From Halomonas salipaludis (GTDB lineage Bacteria; Pseudomonadota; Gammaproteobacteria; Pseudomonadales; Halomonadaceae), in assembly GCF_002286975.1 (NCBI RefSeq), contig NZ_NSKB01000001.1:622733-686732 (forward strand): a stretch of 64,000 nt of DNA. The letters run 5' to 3'. Each line of letters begins with the position of its first letter. The first letter of the stretch is position 1. The notes below the pieces were generated by a model, which saw nothing but the letters and a program-made list of their open reading frames with translations, was not told the DNA's origin and made no database searches. Positions 36,573 through 45,575 of the stretch are shown here, piece by piece. A program made the position numbers and the translations under genes.

Positions 36573-37832
36573 TCACGGGACCAGCAGGCTCTCCTCGAAG
36601 GGAAAGCGTGAAAGCAGCCGCGTACCGGTCTCGGTGACCAGCAGCTGCTCTTCGAGCTTGACGCCCTCACGTCCACCCTCGGCGCCGATGTAGCTTTCCA
36701 CGCAGAGTGTCATGCCGGGCTGTATCTCACCGTCATAGCCAGCATCGGGAAAGTCATGGATGTGGTAGAGATAGGGGTATTCACCGGTCATGCCGACCCC
36801 ATGCGCCGAGAGGTAGTAGCGGTTCGCATGAAAACGCGAGGGGATGTCCCAGGCGCGCTCGGCATAGTCTCGAAAACCCATTCCCGGCTTGATGATCGAG
36901 ATGTTGTGCTGGACCTGTTCATTGGCCAGCCGGTAGAGCTCACGCTGTTCCGCGCTGGGGCGGTCTGGGCCGACATGAAAGGTGCGCGAGAAATCCGAGT
37001 AGTAGCCGTGGCAGCCGACAACATCGGTATCCAGGGCGACCAGTTCATTAGCCTGCAGCGGCTTCTGGCCGGTTTCCTGGAACCACGGATTGGTGCGCTG
37101 GCCGGAGTTGAGTAAGCGCGTTTCGCAATAGTCGCCGTCGCGCTCGATGATCGCTTGATGAAGGACCGACCATAGCGCGTTCTCGGTAACCCCAGGGCGT
37201 ATGGACTCGCGCAGGGCTGCCACACCGGCTTCGGTAGCACGCAGCGAGGCAATAGCGCACTTCACTTCTTCCGGCGACTTGATGCAGCGTGCCAGCTCCA
37301 CCGGCTGTTGCGCATCGACCAGGCGAACGCCAAGTTCAGACAGGGCAATGGCGCTGCCAGCGTTCATGCGCTCCATGCCGACTCGAGCGCCAGCCCCCCC
37401 CTCTGCATCGAGGAGGGACTTCATTTCTCTGGCCCAGGCTTTTTCGCGTTGCGCGATATCCGGCCCTGCGGCGACGAAGCTCGCCGTCATCGCTGGGCGT
37501 ATCTGGTCGATGGTTTCCAAGCCCTCGGCGAGGTGCTCGCATCCGGTGAATTCGAAGAGGATGACCCGATGATCGGTCACCAAACAGTAACGCGCCGGTG
37601 TATTACGAGCGCTGAACACCTGCATGTTCCGCGCGCCGGTGGCATAGCGGATGTTGACAGGATCCGAGAGGATCAAGGCGCCGATATCCAGCCGTTGCAT
37701 CATTTCGCGGACCCGCCTCAGGCGGTAGCCACGCACCGCCACCAGGTCGATCTCGCCCTCCATCTCGCTTGTGCCTACCAAGTCGAGGGGGTGGCGGTTG
37801 CTGCGTTCGGCATGCCAGTCGAAGTTGGCCAT
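36573..37832 (-). CDS. M24 family metalloenzyme, DddP-like
   Basis: The 419-residue protein resembles the DMSP lyase DddP (NIRYATGARNMQVF, RTNPWFQE, VALDTDVVG). The six metal ligands D268, D270, D280, H344, E379 and E394 keep exactly the spacing of the ligands reported for Ruegeria DddP (each shifted by 27), as far as I recall that numbering. The residue matching the proposed catalytic base Asp377 is G350 here (HGVGMTGEYP). So the fold and metal site look intact but DMSP cleavage is doubtful; another osmolyte-related reaction or a peptidase-like activity is possible. It is first in an operon with an OpuAC-type binding protein and divergent from a LysR gene. Confidence 0.82.
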   Translation of the reverse strand: MANFDWHAERSNRHPLDLVGTSEMEGEIDLVAVRGYRLRRVREMMQRLDIGALILSDPVNIRYATGARNMQVFSARNTPARYCLVTDHRVILFEFTGCEHLAEGLETIDQIRPAMTASFVAAGPDIAQREKAWAREMKSLLDAEGGAGARVGMERMNAGSAIALSELGVRLVDAQQPVELARCIKSPEEVKCAIASLRATEAGVAALRESIRPGVTENALWSVLHQAIIERDGDYCETRLLNSGQRTNPWFQETGQKPLQANELVALDTDVVGCHGYYSDFSRTFHVGPDRPSAEQRELYRLANEQVQHNISIIKPGMGFRDYAERAWDIPSRFHANRYYLSAHGVGMTGEYPYLYHIHDFPDAGYDGEIQPGMTLCVESYIGAEGGREGVKLEEQLLVTETGTRLLSRFPFEESLLVP

Positions 37833-37957
37833 GACACCTCTGTCTGAACGTCGCTTTTGATAAGATAGACTTTCTTAAAAGTAGTCCCCTCATCCTATAT
37901 TCTTGGTTATTGGAAGTGTATGGTCTCTCTTGTTATGGAAATCAGTAAGAATAACTT

Positions 37958-38890
37958 ATGAAAAGCTTTCGCCACCGGTTACCACCGCTATATGCCTTGA
38001 TGGTTTTTGAGGCGGCCGCAAGAGAACAGAACTTCTCGCGGGCAGCACGAGAGCTGCACGTCTCTCAGGCGGCCGTCAGCCAACAAGTTCGGCACCTGGA
38101 GGCGTACCTGGAGACGCCGCTGTTTCGCCGCCAGGGACGAGGCGTGACGCTCACCCGTCCCGGGGAGCTGCTCAAGGAGCGGGTCAATGCGGCGCTAAGC
38201 TATTTAGTGGATGCCGTAGAGGAAGCGACTCTGCCTCAGCAGTCGCTCGGCGTCAGCCTTTCCGCCAACACCGCCATGTCACATCTCTGGTTAAGCCCCG
38301 CCATACACGCCTTCCGTCGCCACTATCGCGATGAAGCGCTTCACCTGCGCATGGTCACCAGCGACCGCAGTAGCGACCTCATCGCCGATGACATCGATAT
38401 CGCCCTGCTCTACGACACCCCACCGCGCCCAGGCTGGCAAATGGAGCCCTTGTTCGAAGAGTGCCTCTTCCCAGTAGCGGCCCCACACTACCTGGACCAG
38501 CATGGGCGACGCCTGGACTCGGCCAAGGCCTTGCTCGACCACCGACTGCTGGACTTCGAGCGAATCGAGCCCAACTGGGTGAACTGGGAGCGCTGGTTCT
38601 CTGCCCTGGGTATCGAGGCAAATAACCTGGCTCCGGAGAGCGTATTCAACAGCTATTCGCTGCTGCTCGATGCCGCGGAACAGGGGCACGGCGTGGCGCT
38701 AGGCACACGCCATCAGATTGATGCGCGTCTCGCGGATGGTGCGCTTGAACGGCTCGGCAGCTTTCAAGTGACCACCGGGTGCCACTACTGGCTGGCCCTA
38801 CGCCATGACAGCAAGGCCAATCGCGAAGCACGCCAACTGGCAGACTGGCTGCGCGCTTGGGTGGAAGCGGACCAAAGCCGGCAATCGTGA
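37958..38890 (+). CDS. LysR family regulator, GcvA-like
   Basis: The 310-residue protein has a winged HTH at the N-terminus (about 8-67, AAAREQNFSRAARELHVSQA, then QQVRHLE) and a periplasmic-binding-fold effector domain. The start with P-P-L-Y-A-L and the RHLE segment are typical of the GcvA branch. It is divergent from the M24-OpuAC operon across 125 bases that include an ACTTT-N4-AAAGT inverted repeat at 37869-37882, a possible binding site. It likely activates that operon in response to its substrate. Confidence 0.88.
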   Translation: MKSFRHRLPPLYALMVFEAAAREQNFSRAARELHVSQAAVSQQVRHLEAYLETPLFRRQGRGVTLTRPGELLKERVNAALSYLVDAVEEATLPQQSLGVSLSANTAMSHLWLSPAIHAFRRHYRDEALHLRMVTSDRSSDLIADDIDIALLYDTPPRPGWQMEPLFEECLFPVAAPHYLDQHGRRLDSAKALLDHRLLDFERIEPNWVNWERWFSALGIEANNLAPESVFNSYSLLLDAAEQGHGVALGTRHQIDARLADGALERLGSFQVTTGCHYWLALRHDSKANREARQLADWLRAWVEADQSRQS

Positions 38891-38933
38891 CTACTGAAGG
38901 ACCTTCGAAATAGTGGTTTGTCGCCATACCCAT

Positions 38934-38985
38934 TGTGGGAGCGAATTCATTCGCGATAGCAGCGCGCAGCGCTGCCGGCAAAGAC
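38934..38985 (+). repeat. Single REP-like element 4
   Basis: One isolated head (GTGGGAGCGAATTCATTCGC) followed by GCAGCGCGCAGCGCTGCCGG, without an inverted partner. It lies 43 bases past the LysR stop codon. It shows that the head-plus-palindrome module can stand alone, so the array unit is composite. Confidence 0.85.
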
Positions 38986-39122
38986 CTCCGCACAGCCTCA
39001 CGGCCCATGATCTAAAAATAAGAACACTTGCCACCTTTCATTAGCGCATGGGGCTTCACAATACTCAGGGACGCACACCACAGGCATAGCAACAATCACA
39101 ATCCGACCAGGAAGGACGTCCC

Positions 39123-40424
39123 ATGCCTCTTTCGACGCTACTCGACTGGCGCCTGCACGCGCTGGTCATACTCATATCGCTACTCTCGGAATTCGTCGGT
39201 ATCCAGCAGATCCCCATGGGGCCCGGCACCCTGCTGCTGTTACCGCTGTTCTACGCCTTCGTCCTCGGCGTGATTCTCAACCCCAACGTCACGCGCACCG
39301 CGGCTAAGGTACTCCCCCAACGGATCAGCGAGGCCGCCGGCCCACTGATCCTGCTGTCGATCATGCCGTTCATCGCACGCTTCGGCTCTACCATCGGCCC
39401 CGCCATCGAAGACCTCATCGATGCCGGCCCGGCGCTGATTCTCCAGGAGCTGGGCAACCTCGGCACCATGCTGATCGCGCTTCCCGTCGCCGTGCTGGTA
39501 TTCAAGATGGGCCGCGAAGCCATCGGCGCCACCTACTCGATCGCCCGCGAACCCAATATTGCCGTGATCTCCGACAAGTACGGCCTCAAGGGCCCGGAAG
39601 GCATCGGCGTGATGGGCACCTACGTGGTCGGCACCATGTTCGGTACCCTGTGGTTTGCGCTGATGGCCGGCTATATCACCTCGCTGGACATCCTCGACCC
39701 GCGCGCCCTGGCCATGGCCTGCGGCGTGGGTAGCGGCAGCATGGTCGCCGCCTGCTCGGCCGCAATCGCAGGGACGCTACCAGAGATGCGCGACGAGCTG
39801 CTCGCCTTCTCCGGCGCCAGCAACCTGATGACCTACGCCACCGGGCTCTACCTGACGCTGTTCGTGGCGCTGCCCATCGCCGAGAAGCTCTACTCTCTGC
39901 TGAGCGGCAAGCGCAAGGCCAAGCCGGTGGGTGCTCAGGTCACCGCCAGCAATAGCGGCGTTGACAGCGACATTCCCGCCGAGCCGCGCCCCGAGCAGGA
40001 CCTCGGCAAGACCGCTATCGTCATGGCCGCGGCCTGTGCCGTCGCTTGGGTCGCCAACACCATCAACGGTGCCGGCCTGATCGAGGCCCTGCCCGGCATG
40101 CTGATCCTCTACGTGATGACCATGATCGGCCTGGCCGTCACGCGCTATGCGCCGTTCTACCTGCCCGGTGTGGCCTGGGTCTCGCTGGTCAGCATCCTGT
40201 TCACCCTGCCCTGGACCCCAGGCAATGCCTGGCTTGTCGAACAGCTCAGCGCGGTCAACTTCCTGGCCATCGTCACGCCGGTGCTGGCCTATGCCGGCCT
40301 GGCGCTGACCACTCGCGAATTGAAGATGTTCCGCCAGGCCGGCTGGAAGCTGGTGATCCTGGCCCTGCTGGTCTTCACCGGCACCTTCGTTTCGTCGGCG
40401 CTGATCGCCAACGCACTGCTGTGA
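39123..40424 (+). CDS. DUF3100 family membrane protein, putative permease
   Basis: The 433-residue protein has about eleven predicted membrane helices and a charged central loop (about 265-295). I recognise it as the DUF3100 family, whose members are often encoded beside M20 amidohydrolases and are thought to be transporters; their substrate is not established. AAGGACG precedes the ATG. It opens an operon with an M20 hydrolase (10 bases on), a beta-hydroxyacid dehydrogenase and an aldehyde dehydrogenase, which suggests it imports the M20 substrate. Confidence 0.82.
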   Translation: MPLSTLLDWRLHALVILISLLSEFVGIQQIPMGPGTLLLLPLFYAFVLGVILNPNVTRTAAKVLPQRISEAAGPLILLSIMPFIARFGSTIGPAIEDLIDAGPALILQELGNLGTMLIALPVAVLVFKMGREAIGATYSIAREPNIAVISDKYGLKGPEGIGVMGTYVVGTMFGTLWFALMAGYITSLDILDPRALAMACGVGSGSMVAACSAAIAGTLPEMRDELLAFSGASNLMTYATGLYLTLFVALPIAEKLYSLLSGKRKAKPVGAQVTASNSGVDSDIPAEPRPEQDLGKTAIVMAAACAVAWVANTINGAGLIEALPGMLILYVMTMIGLAVTRYAPFYLPGVAWVSLVSILFTLPWTPGNAWLVEQLSAVNFLAIVTPVLAYAGLALTTRELKMFRQAGWKLVILALLVFTGTFVSSALIANALL

Positions 40425-40434
40425 GGCCAGCACC

Positions 40435-41622
40435 ATGAATACCAGCACCATGACCGACATACAGATCGACCCGGAGACGCTGCGCGAGTGGCGTCACGAC
40501 TTCCACCAGCACCCGGAGACCGCCTTCGAAGAGCATCGCACCAGCCGCAGGATCGCCGAGATCCTGCGCGGGGCCGGGCTCGACATCGTCACCGGCCTGG
40601 GCGGCGGCACCGGCATCGTTGCCACCCTCGATGGCAACCTTGGCGAAGGGCCCAGCATCGGCCTGCGCGCCGATATCGACGCCCTGGATGTGCCCGAGGC
40701 CACCGGCCTCGCCTACGCCTCCCGCACCCCCGGCAAGATGCATGCGTGTGGCCACGACGGCCACACCACCATGCTGCTGGGAGCCGCCTGCCAGCTGGCC
40801 CGCGCGCCAGAGTTTGCCGGACGCGTCCACTTCATCTTCCAGCCCGCCGAGGAGAGCGAAGGCGGTGGCCGGGTGATGGTCGAGGAGGGCTTATTCGAGC
40901 GTTTTCCCATGGACGCCGTCTACGGCGTCCACAACTGGCCGGGGCTCGCCGTCGGCGAGGCCGCGGTGCACGACACCGCGGTGATGGCCGCCTTCGACGT
41001 CTTCACGCTCAGGCTCAAGGGCAGCGGCTGCCACGCCGCCATGCCGCACCTGGGCAGCGACGTGATACTCGCCGCCTCGCAGCTGGTTACCCAGCTGCAA
41101 GGACTGATCAGCCGCGAGACCCCGGCGCATCAGACGGCGGTGCTCAGCGTCACCCAGATCCATGCCGGCGACGCCTTCAACGTCATCCCCGAGACGCTGG
41201 AGCTGCGCGGTACCCTGCGCTGCTTCGATGAACCGCTGCGCCAGCATCTGGCCCAGCGCTTCGAGCAGGCGGTGGATGGGCTGGCCCAGTTCCACGGTCT
41301 GAAAGCTGACCTCGACTACCAACCGCGCTACCCGGCGACCTTCAACACCCCGGAGCACGCCCAACGCTGCGCCGAGGTACTCGAGACCATGCCGCAGATC
41401 GCCCGCGTGCACCGCGACCTGCCCCCCAGCATGGCCTCGGAGGACTTCGCCTTCATGCTGTGTGAACGCCCAGGCGCCTACATCTGGCTCGGCAACGGCG
41501 AACACAGCGCCGCCCTGCACAACCCCCACTACGACTTCAACGACGCCCTGTCGCCCATCGGCGTGAGCTACTGGACCCAGCTCGTCCAGACGCTGCTGGC
41601 CCAGCATCCCGACAGCCCGTGA
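40435..41622 (+). CDS. M20 family amidohydrolase (aminoacylase/AbgB-like type)
   Basis: The 395-residue enzyme has the M20D motifs RADIDALDVPEATG (about 77-90), HACGHDGHTTMLLGAA (about 102-117), QPAEESEGGGRVM and GSGCHAAMPHLGSD. It should hydrolyse an N-acyl or N-aroyl amino compound in the cytoplasm with two bound metal ions. It sits between the DUF3100 permease and two dehydrogenases. It is clearly related to the enzyme at 24465-25634 but not a recent copy, so the two loci likely handle different substrates. Confidence 0.9.
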   Translation: MNTSTMTDIQIDPETLREWRHDFHQHPETAFEEHRTSRRIAEILRGAGLDIVTGLGGGTGIVATLDGNLGEGPSIGLRADIDALDVPEATGLAYASRTPGKMHACGHDGHTTMLLGAACQLARAPEFAGRVHFIFQPAEESEGGGRVMVEEGLFERFPMDAVYGVHNWPGLAVGEAAVHDTAVMAAFDVFTLRLKGSGCHAAMPHLGSDVILAASQLVTQLQGLISRETPAHQTAVLSVTQIHAGDAFNVIPETLELRGTLRCFDEPLRQHLAQRFEQAVDGLAQFHGLKADLDYQPRYPATFNTPEHAQRCAEVLETMPQIARVHRDLPPSMASEDFAFMLCERPGAYIWLGNGEHSAALHNPHYDFNDALSPIGVSYWTQLVQTLLAQHPDSP

Positions 41623-41635
41623 TATGGAGGTCCCC

Positions 41636-42544
41636 TTGATCAACTCCGTTACCGTCATCGGCCTGGGTAACATGGGCCGCGGCATGGCCCTGACCCTGCA
41701 TAAGGCCGGCTTCCAGGTCCAAGGCAGCGATATCGACAGCGCAGCGCGAGAGCGTCTCTCCGCTGACGGTATCGACACCGCGGCGCCAGACGCCCTCGCG
41801 CCGAGCGACGCCTACCTGCTGTCGCTACCTACCTCAGCCCACGTCAGTACGGTGCTCGAGGAGGCGCCGGGCTTGTTGGCCAAGGCCCCCCGCGGCAGCC
41901 TGATCATCGACACGTCCACCAGCGACCCGGTCGAATCGCGACAGCTCGCCGCCAAGGTCATCGCCGCCGGCCTCGAGTGGCTCGACGCCCCGGTCAGCGG
42001 CGGTCCCAGCGGCGCCCATAGCGGGCAGCTCGGCATGCTGGTGGGAGGCGAAGCCTCCACCCTCGAACGCGCCCGACCACTGCTCGACGCGATGACCAAG
42101 AGCATCACCCACGTCGGCGAGGCCGGCAGCGGCCACGTGGTCAAGCTGGCCAACAACTACCTGTGTGCCGCCCACCTGCTGACCACCGCCGAAGCCGTGG
42201 CCATGGCCCAGCGCGCCGGCGTCGACCCGGCCGCCTGCCTGCAGGGGCTCAACAGCGGCTCGGGCCGCAGCGCCGTCAGCGAGGTCAACTTCCCGCGCTG
42301 GATCCTCGACGGGAGTTTCGACTCCGGCTTCAGCATGGGGTTGATGCGCAAGGACCTGCGCCTTGCCTACCAGACCGCCCAGCAGCTTGGCCTGGACGAC
42401 AGCCTCCTCGAGCGGGTTCGCGATGCCTGGCACGACGAGCGCCTGGCGCTGGACGATGCCGACGACTTCAACCGCATTACCGTGCAGCTGCTGGAAGCGG
42501 CCAGGCAATACGCCGTCGACCAGCCCAAGGAGGACCGCACATGA
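41636..42544 (+). CDS. Beta-hydroxyacid dehydrogenase (3-hydroxyisobutyrate dehydrogenase family)
   Basis: The 302-residue protein has an N-terminal NAD(P) fold (VIGLGNMGRGMALTLHKAGF), the substrate motif DAPVSGGPSGAHSGQLGMLV and the catalytic Lys in GSGHVVKLANNYL. It oxidises a beta-hydroxyacid to the semialdehyde, which fits the aldehyde dehydrogenase next door. A TTG at 41636 is preferred because GGAGG lies 5 bases upstream; an ATG at 41624 in the same frame has no such site. Its end overlaps the next start codon (ATGA). Confidence 0.88.
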   Translation: MINSVTVIGLGNMGRGMALTLHKAGFQVQGSDIDSAARERLSADGIDTAAPDALAPSDAYLLSLPTSAHVSTVLEEAPGLLAKAPRGSLIIDTSTSDPVESRQLAAKVIAAGLEWLDAPVSGGPSGAHSGQLGMLVGGEASTLERARPLLDAMTKSITHVGEAGSGHVVKLANNYLCAAHLLTTAEAVAMAQRAGVDPAACLQGLNSGSGRSAVSEVNFPRWILDGSFDSGFSMGLMRKDLRLAYQTAQQLGLDDSLLERVRDAWHDERLALDDADDFNRITVQLLEAARQYAVDQPKEDRT

Positions 42545-44091
42545 ACGCCCTCAATCAACAGGCCCGCGACCGCCTGGGCCTGCTGCTCGACGCCTACGGA
42601 CTCGACCCGCAGCAGCCCAATGCCAACTGGGTAGACGGCCAGTTCGTCGGCGGTGACGGCGACACCATCACCCTGCAGGACCCGGTCACCAACCTGCCGC
42701 TGCTGCACTACCGGGACGCCGGCGAAGCGGTGGTCACGCAGGCCATCGAGGCCGCCCATAGCGCCCAGCAGGAGTGGATGGCGCTAAGCGCCAGCGAGCG
42801 CGGCCGGCGCATGCAGGCCGCCTCGCGCGGCCTGGAAGGTCATGAAGAGTCGCTGGCCAGGCTCGAGAGCCTGATCGCCGGCAAGCCGGTGCGCGACTGC
42901 CGTGGCGAAGTCGACAAGGTACGCGAGATGTTCGAGTACTACGCCGGCTGGTGCGACAAGCAGCACGGCGAGGTCGTCGACGTGCCCAGCTCCCACCTCA
43001 ACTACGTGCAGCGCGTGCCCTACGGTGTGGTCGGCCAGATCACCCCCTGGAACGCCCCCATGTTTACCTGCGGTTGGCAGCTCGCCCCGGCGCTGGCCGC
43101 CGGCAACGCCGCGGTGCTCAAACCCTCGGAGCTCACCCCGCTGACCTCAGCGGTACTGGCCATGCTGCTGGAGCACAGCGGCCGCCTGCCTGCTGGGCTG
43201 ATCAACATCGTCAACGGGCTCGGCCATACCACCGGCAGCGCCCTCACCACCCATCCGCAGATCGCCAAGCTGGTGTTCGTCGGCTCCCCCGAGACCGGCC
43301 GGCTGATCGCCGAGGCGGGGGCCCGCCGGCTGGTGCCCAGCGTGCTGGAGCTGGGCGGCAAATCGGCCAATATCGTGTTCAACGACGCCGCGCTCGACGA
43401 CGCCGTGGCCGGCGCCCAGGCGGCGATCTTCGCGGCCGCCGGACAGAGCTGCGTGGCCGGCTCGCGGCTGCTGCTGCAGCAAGACATTGCGGAGAAATTC
43501 TGCCAGCGCCTGGCCGCCGCGGCGTCCACCATCGAGGTGGGCCTGCCAGGGGAAGACGAGACTCGCATGGGGCCCCTGCAGAACGCCGCCCAGTATCAGC
43601 GCGTGCGCCAGCTGATCGACGAGGCCATCGCCGAGGGCGCCGAACTGCTGACCGGTGGCACTAGGCCCGAGGGTCTGCCCGACGACGCCGCTCAGGGCAA
43701 CTTCCTCGTCCCCACCGTGCTGACCAAGGTGCGACCGGAGATGGCCATCGCCCAGGAGGAAGTGTTCGGCCCGGTACTGGTGGTCATGACCTTCGAGGAT
43801 GAGGCGGACGCTATCCAGCTTGCCAACGGCACCCCGTTCGGCCTGGCCGGCGCGGTGTGGAGTCAGGACACCGGCAAGGCACTGCGGGTCGCCCATCAGC
43901 TGCGCGCCGGCACGGTGTGGGTCAATGGCTACAAGAGCATCAACGTGATGTCGCCGTTCGGTGGCTTCGGTGACAGCGGCTACGGCCGCTCCAGCGGCCT
44001 CGACGGCCTGCGCGAGTACACCACCACTCGCAGCGTCTGGGTCGAAACCGCCCCCAAGGCCAGCGCCGCCATGGGCTACGGCAGCAACTAG
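42541..44091 (+). CDS. Aldehyde dehydrogenase family protein
   Basis: The 516-residue enzyme has all key parts: N171 in TPWNAPMF, K194, general base E270 in LELGGKSANIVF and nucleophile C304 in GQSCVAGSR. It oxidises an aldehyde with NAD(P)+ and presumably follows the hydroxyacid dehydrogenase in the pathway. The true start is the ATG at 42541 that overlaps the preceding stop; the longer frame upstream is a shadow of the dehydrogenase gene. It is the last gene of the DUF3100 operon and converges on a LysR gene. Confidence 0.93.
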   Translation: MNALNQQARDRLGLLLDAYGLDPQQPNANWVDGQFVGGDGDTITLQDPVTNLPLLHYRDAGEAVVTQAIEAAHSAQQEWMALSASERGRRMQAASRGLEGHEESLARLESLIAGKPVRDCRGEVDKVREMFEYYAGWCDKQHGEVVDVPSSHLNYVQRVPYGVVGQITPWNAPMFTCGWQLAPALAAGNAAVLKPSELTPLTSAVLAMLLEHSGRLPAGLINIVNGLGHTTGSALTTHPQIAKLVFVGSPETGRLIAEAGARRLVPSVLELGGKSANIVFNDAALDDAVAGAQAAIFAAAGQSCVAGSRLLLQQDIAEKFCQRLAAAASTIEVGLPGEDETRMGPLQNAAQYQRVRQLIDEAIAEGAELLTGGTRPEGLPDDAAQGNFLVPTVLTKVRPEMAIAQEEVFGPVLVVMTFEDEADAIQLANGTPFGLAGAVWSQDTGKALRVAHQLRAGTVWVNGYKSINVMSPFGGFGDSGYGRSSGLDGLREYTTTRSVWVETAPKASAAMGYGSN

Positions 44092-44101
44092 CGCGCTACG
44101 T

Positions 44102-45031
44102 TCAGTGCTTGGCGGGCGGGTCGTCGCAGCGAAAGGCGCTCATCCAGTGCTGCAAGTGGCGCAGCAGCTGCAGCGCCGCCCGCGGCATCCGCCGGCCGAC
44201 CCGTGTCACCATATGCGCGTTGGCCTCGCTGAAGCGACGCCCGACCACGCCGCGGGCCACCAGGGTGCCCTCCTCGAGCTCCCTGGCTGCGGCAAAGCGC
44301 GGCAATAGCGTCACACACAGCGAGGCACGCGCCGAATGCTTCAGCACCTCCAGCGAGCCGGTCTGGATCCCCACCACCGGCCGGTGACCGGCCTCGCGAA
44401 ACGCCGCGTCCACTAGCGACCTGACCCCATGCCCGGGATGCCATAGCGCCATGGGATGGGTCGCCAGCTGCTCGATGGTGAGCGGCGCGCTGTCACCGGC
44501 CAAGGCATGACAGGGCGACATCAGCAGCACCAGCGGCTGGCGCGTCGAGCACCAGAAGCGCAGATGCGGGTGCACCTGCTCGTGGTACATCAAGCCGATA
44601 TGCGCCTCATCGTTGACCACCGACTCGATGATCTGCTTGGTACTGCCGGTGTCCACCTCCAGGCGCACGCCGCGATGCGCCTCGGTGAATTCGCGCAGCG
44701 GATGGTCGATCACGTCGCCGACAAAGCCCTCGCCGACACACAGCGTGATCTGCCCGGTCTCCAGGCGCTGGTAGGCATCCAGCGCATCGCTGAACTCGCG
44801 GTCGAGCAGCGTGCGGCGCTGGCAATAGTCGAGCAGCATCTCCCCCACCGGCGTCGGGCGCACGCCGTCGCGGCGGCGCTCCAGCAAGCTGGCATCCAGC
44901 GCCGTCTCCAGCAGCCCGATCTGCCGGCTCACCGCCGAGGCAGCGATATCCAGTCGCGACGCCGCCGCCCTGATCGAACCGGTCTCGACCGTCAACTGGA
45001 AGTAGATCAAGCGCTGGTGAGGGATTTCCAT
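44102..45031 (-). CDS. LysR family transcriptional regulator
   Basis: The 309-residue regulator has an N-terminal HTH (VETGSIRAAASRLDIAASAV, then SRQIGLLE) and a full effector domain. It is convergent with the DUF3100 operon, 10 bases past its end, and could control it. The first 98 bases of the gene recur in a damaged form at 15099-15195, next to REP array 2. Upstream of its start lies REP cluster 5, leaving only about 15 bases of unique sequence before the first repeat, so its promoter probably lies within repeat sequence. Confidence 0.88.
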   Translation of the reverse strand: MEIPHQRLIYFQLTVETGSIRAAASRLDIAASAVSRQIGLLETALDASLLERRRDGVRPTPVGEMLLDYCQRRTLLDREFSDALDAYQRLETGQITLCVGEGFVGDVIDHPLREFTEAHRGVRLEVDTGSTKQIIESVVNDEAHIGLMYHEQVHPHLRFWCSTRQPLVLLMSPCHALAGDSAPLTIEQLATHPMALWHPGHGVRSLVDAAFREAGHRPVVGIQTGSLEVLKHSARASLCVTLLPRFAAARELEEGTLVARGVVGRRFSEANAHMVTRVGRRMPRAALQLLRHLQHWMSAFRCDDPPAKH

Positions 45032-45044
45032 ACGTAGCTCTATT

Positions 45045-45350
45045 TTAGTGTAGGAGCGACTTCAGTCGCGATGGCAGCGCGCAGCGCTGCCGGCCAACCC
45101 AACTCCACCGTGACTGAAGTCGCTTCCACAATTGCCTTGATGCCACTCCGATGTGGGAGCGAATTCATTCGCGATTGCAGCGCACAGCGCTGCCGATCAA
45201 CCCACCCCATCGTGACTGACGTCACTCCTACTTTTGCCAACAGCGCCATTCCCTGTAGGAGCGAATTTATTCGCGATGCAGCGCGCAGCGCTGCCGGTCA
45301 ACCAATCTCATCGTGACTGAAGTCACTCCCACATTTGCCTTGGCGCCACT
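45045..45350. repeat. REP-like cluster 5
   Basis: Three heads occur: GTAGGAGCGACTTCAGTCGC near 45051, GTGGGAGCGAATTCATTCGC near 45154 and a GTAGGAGCGAATTTATTCGC variant near 45257. Each has the GCGCAGCGCTGC palindrome and an inverted partner. The period again is about 103 bases. The right edge cuts into a nucleotidyltransferase gene; the left edge is within 15 bases of the LysR start codon. Confidence 0.9.
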
Positions 45351-45528
45351 CAAGAGAGTCGCTGGGCACGTCCTGCCACTTTACAGCAAGGTCCCAGTCA
45401 CTTCCGGCATGAGCCCGTCCAGTGGCACGACTGCCAAACAAGATTGCAAACTCGAGACCTGCAATACTGCCAAGGCAGGCTGCAAGAGCATGATGTTGAT
45501 CGGCACACAGCAGATGACGGGTCTTCAC
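45350..45528 (-). pseudogene. Truncated MNT-type nucleotidyltransferase (MntA-like)
   Basis: A GTG start with an ideal AGGAGG site five bases upstream opens a frame of about 59 native codons with the minimal nucleotidyltransferase motif GSRATGRAHAGSDWDLAV (GS-x10-D-x-D). This is the MNT domain of MntA-type proteins, often antitoxins of HEPN-MNT modules. The frame then enters REP sequence at about 45350, so the rest of the protein and any HEPN partner gene are missing. The good ribosome site suggests a recently active gene. Confidence 0.75.
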
Positions 45529-45575
45529 ACTGCCTCCTGTGCAAGCTGGCCCAATGCGGCATTGCCACTTACATG

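Noticed and set aside
24465-41622. The two M20D hydrolases as a recent duplication
   Set aside because: They share family motifs but differ throughout at the DNA level and in neighbours, so they are old paralogues or independently acquired.
42163-42540. Upstream extension of the aldehyde dehydrogenase frame
   Set aside because: This stretch is the shadow of the hydroxyacid dehydrogenase; the ATGA overlap at 42541 and family length define the true start.
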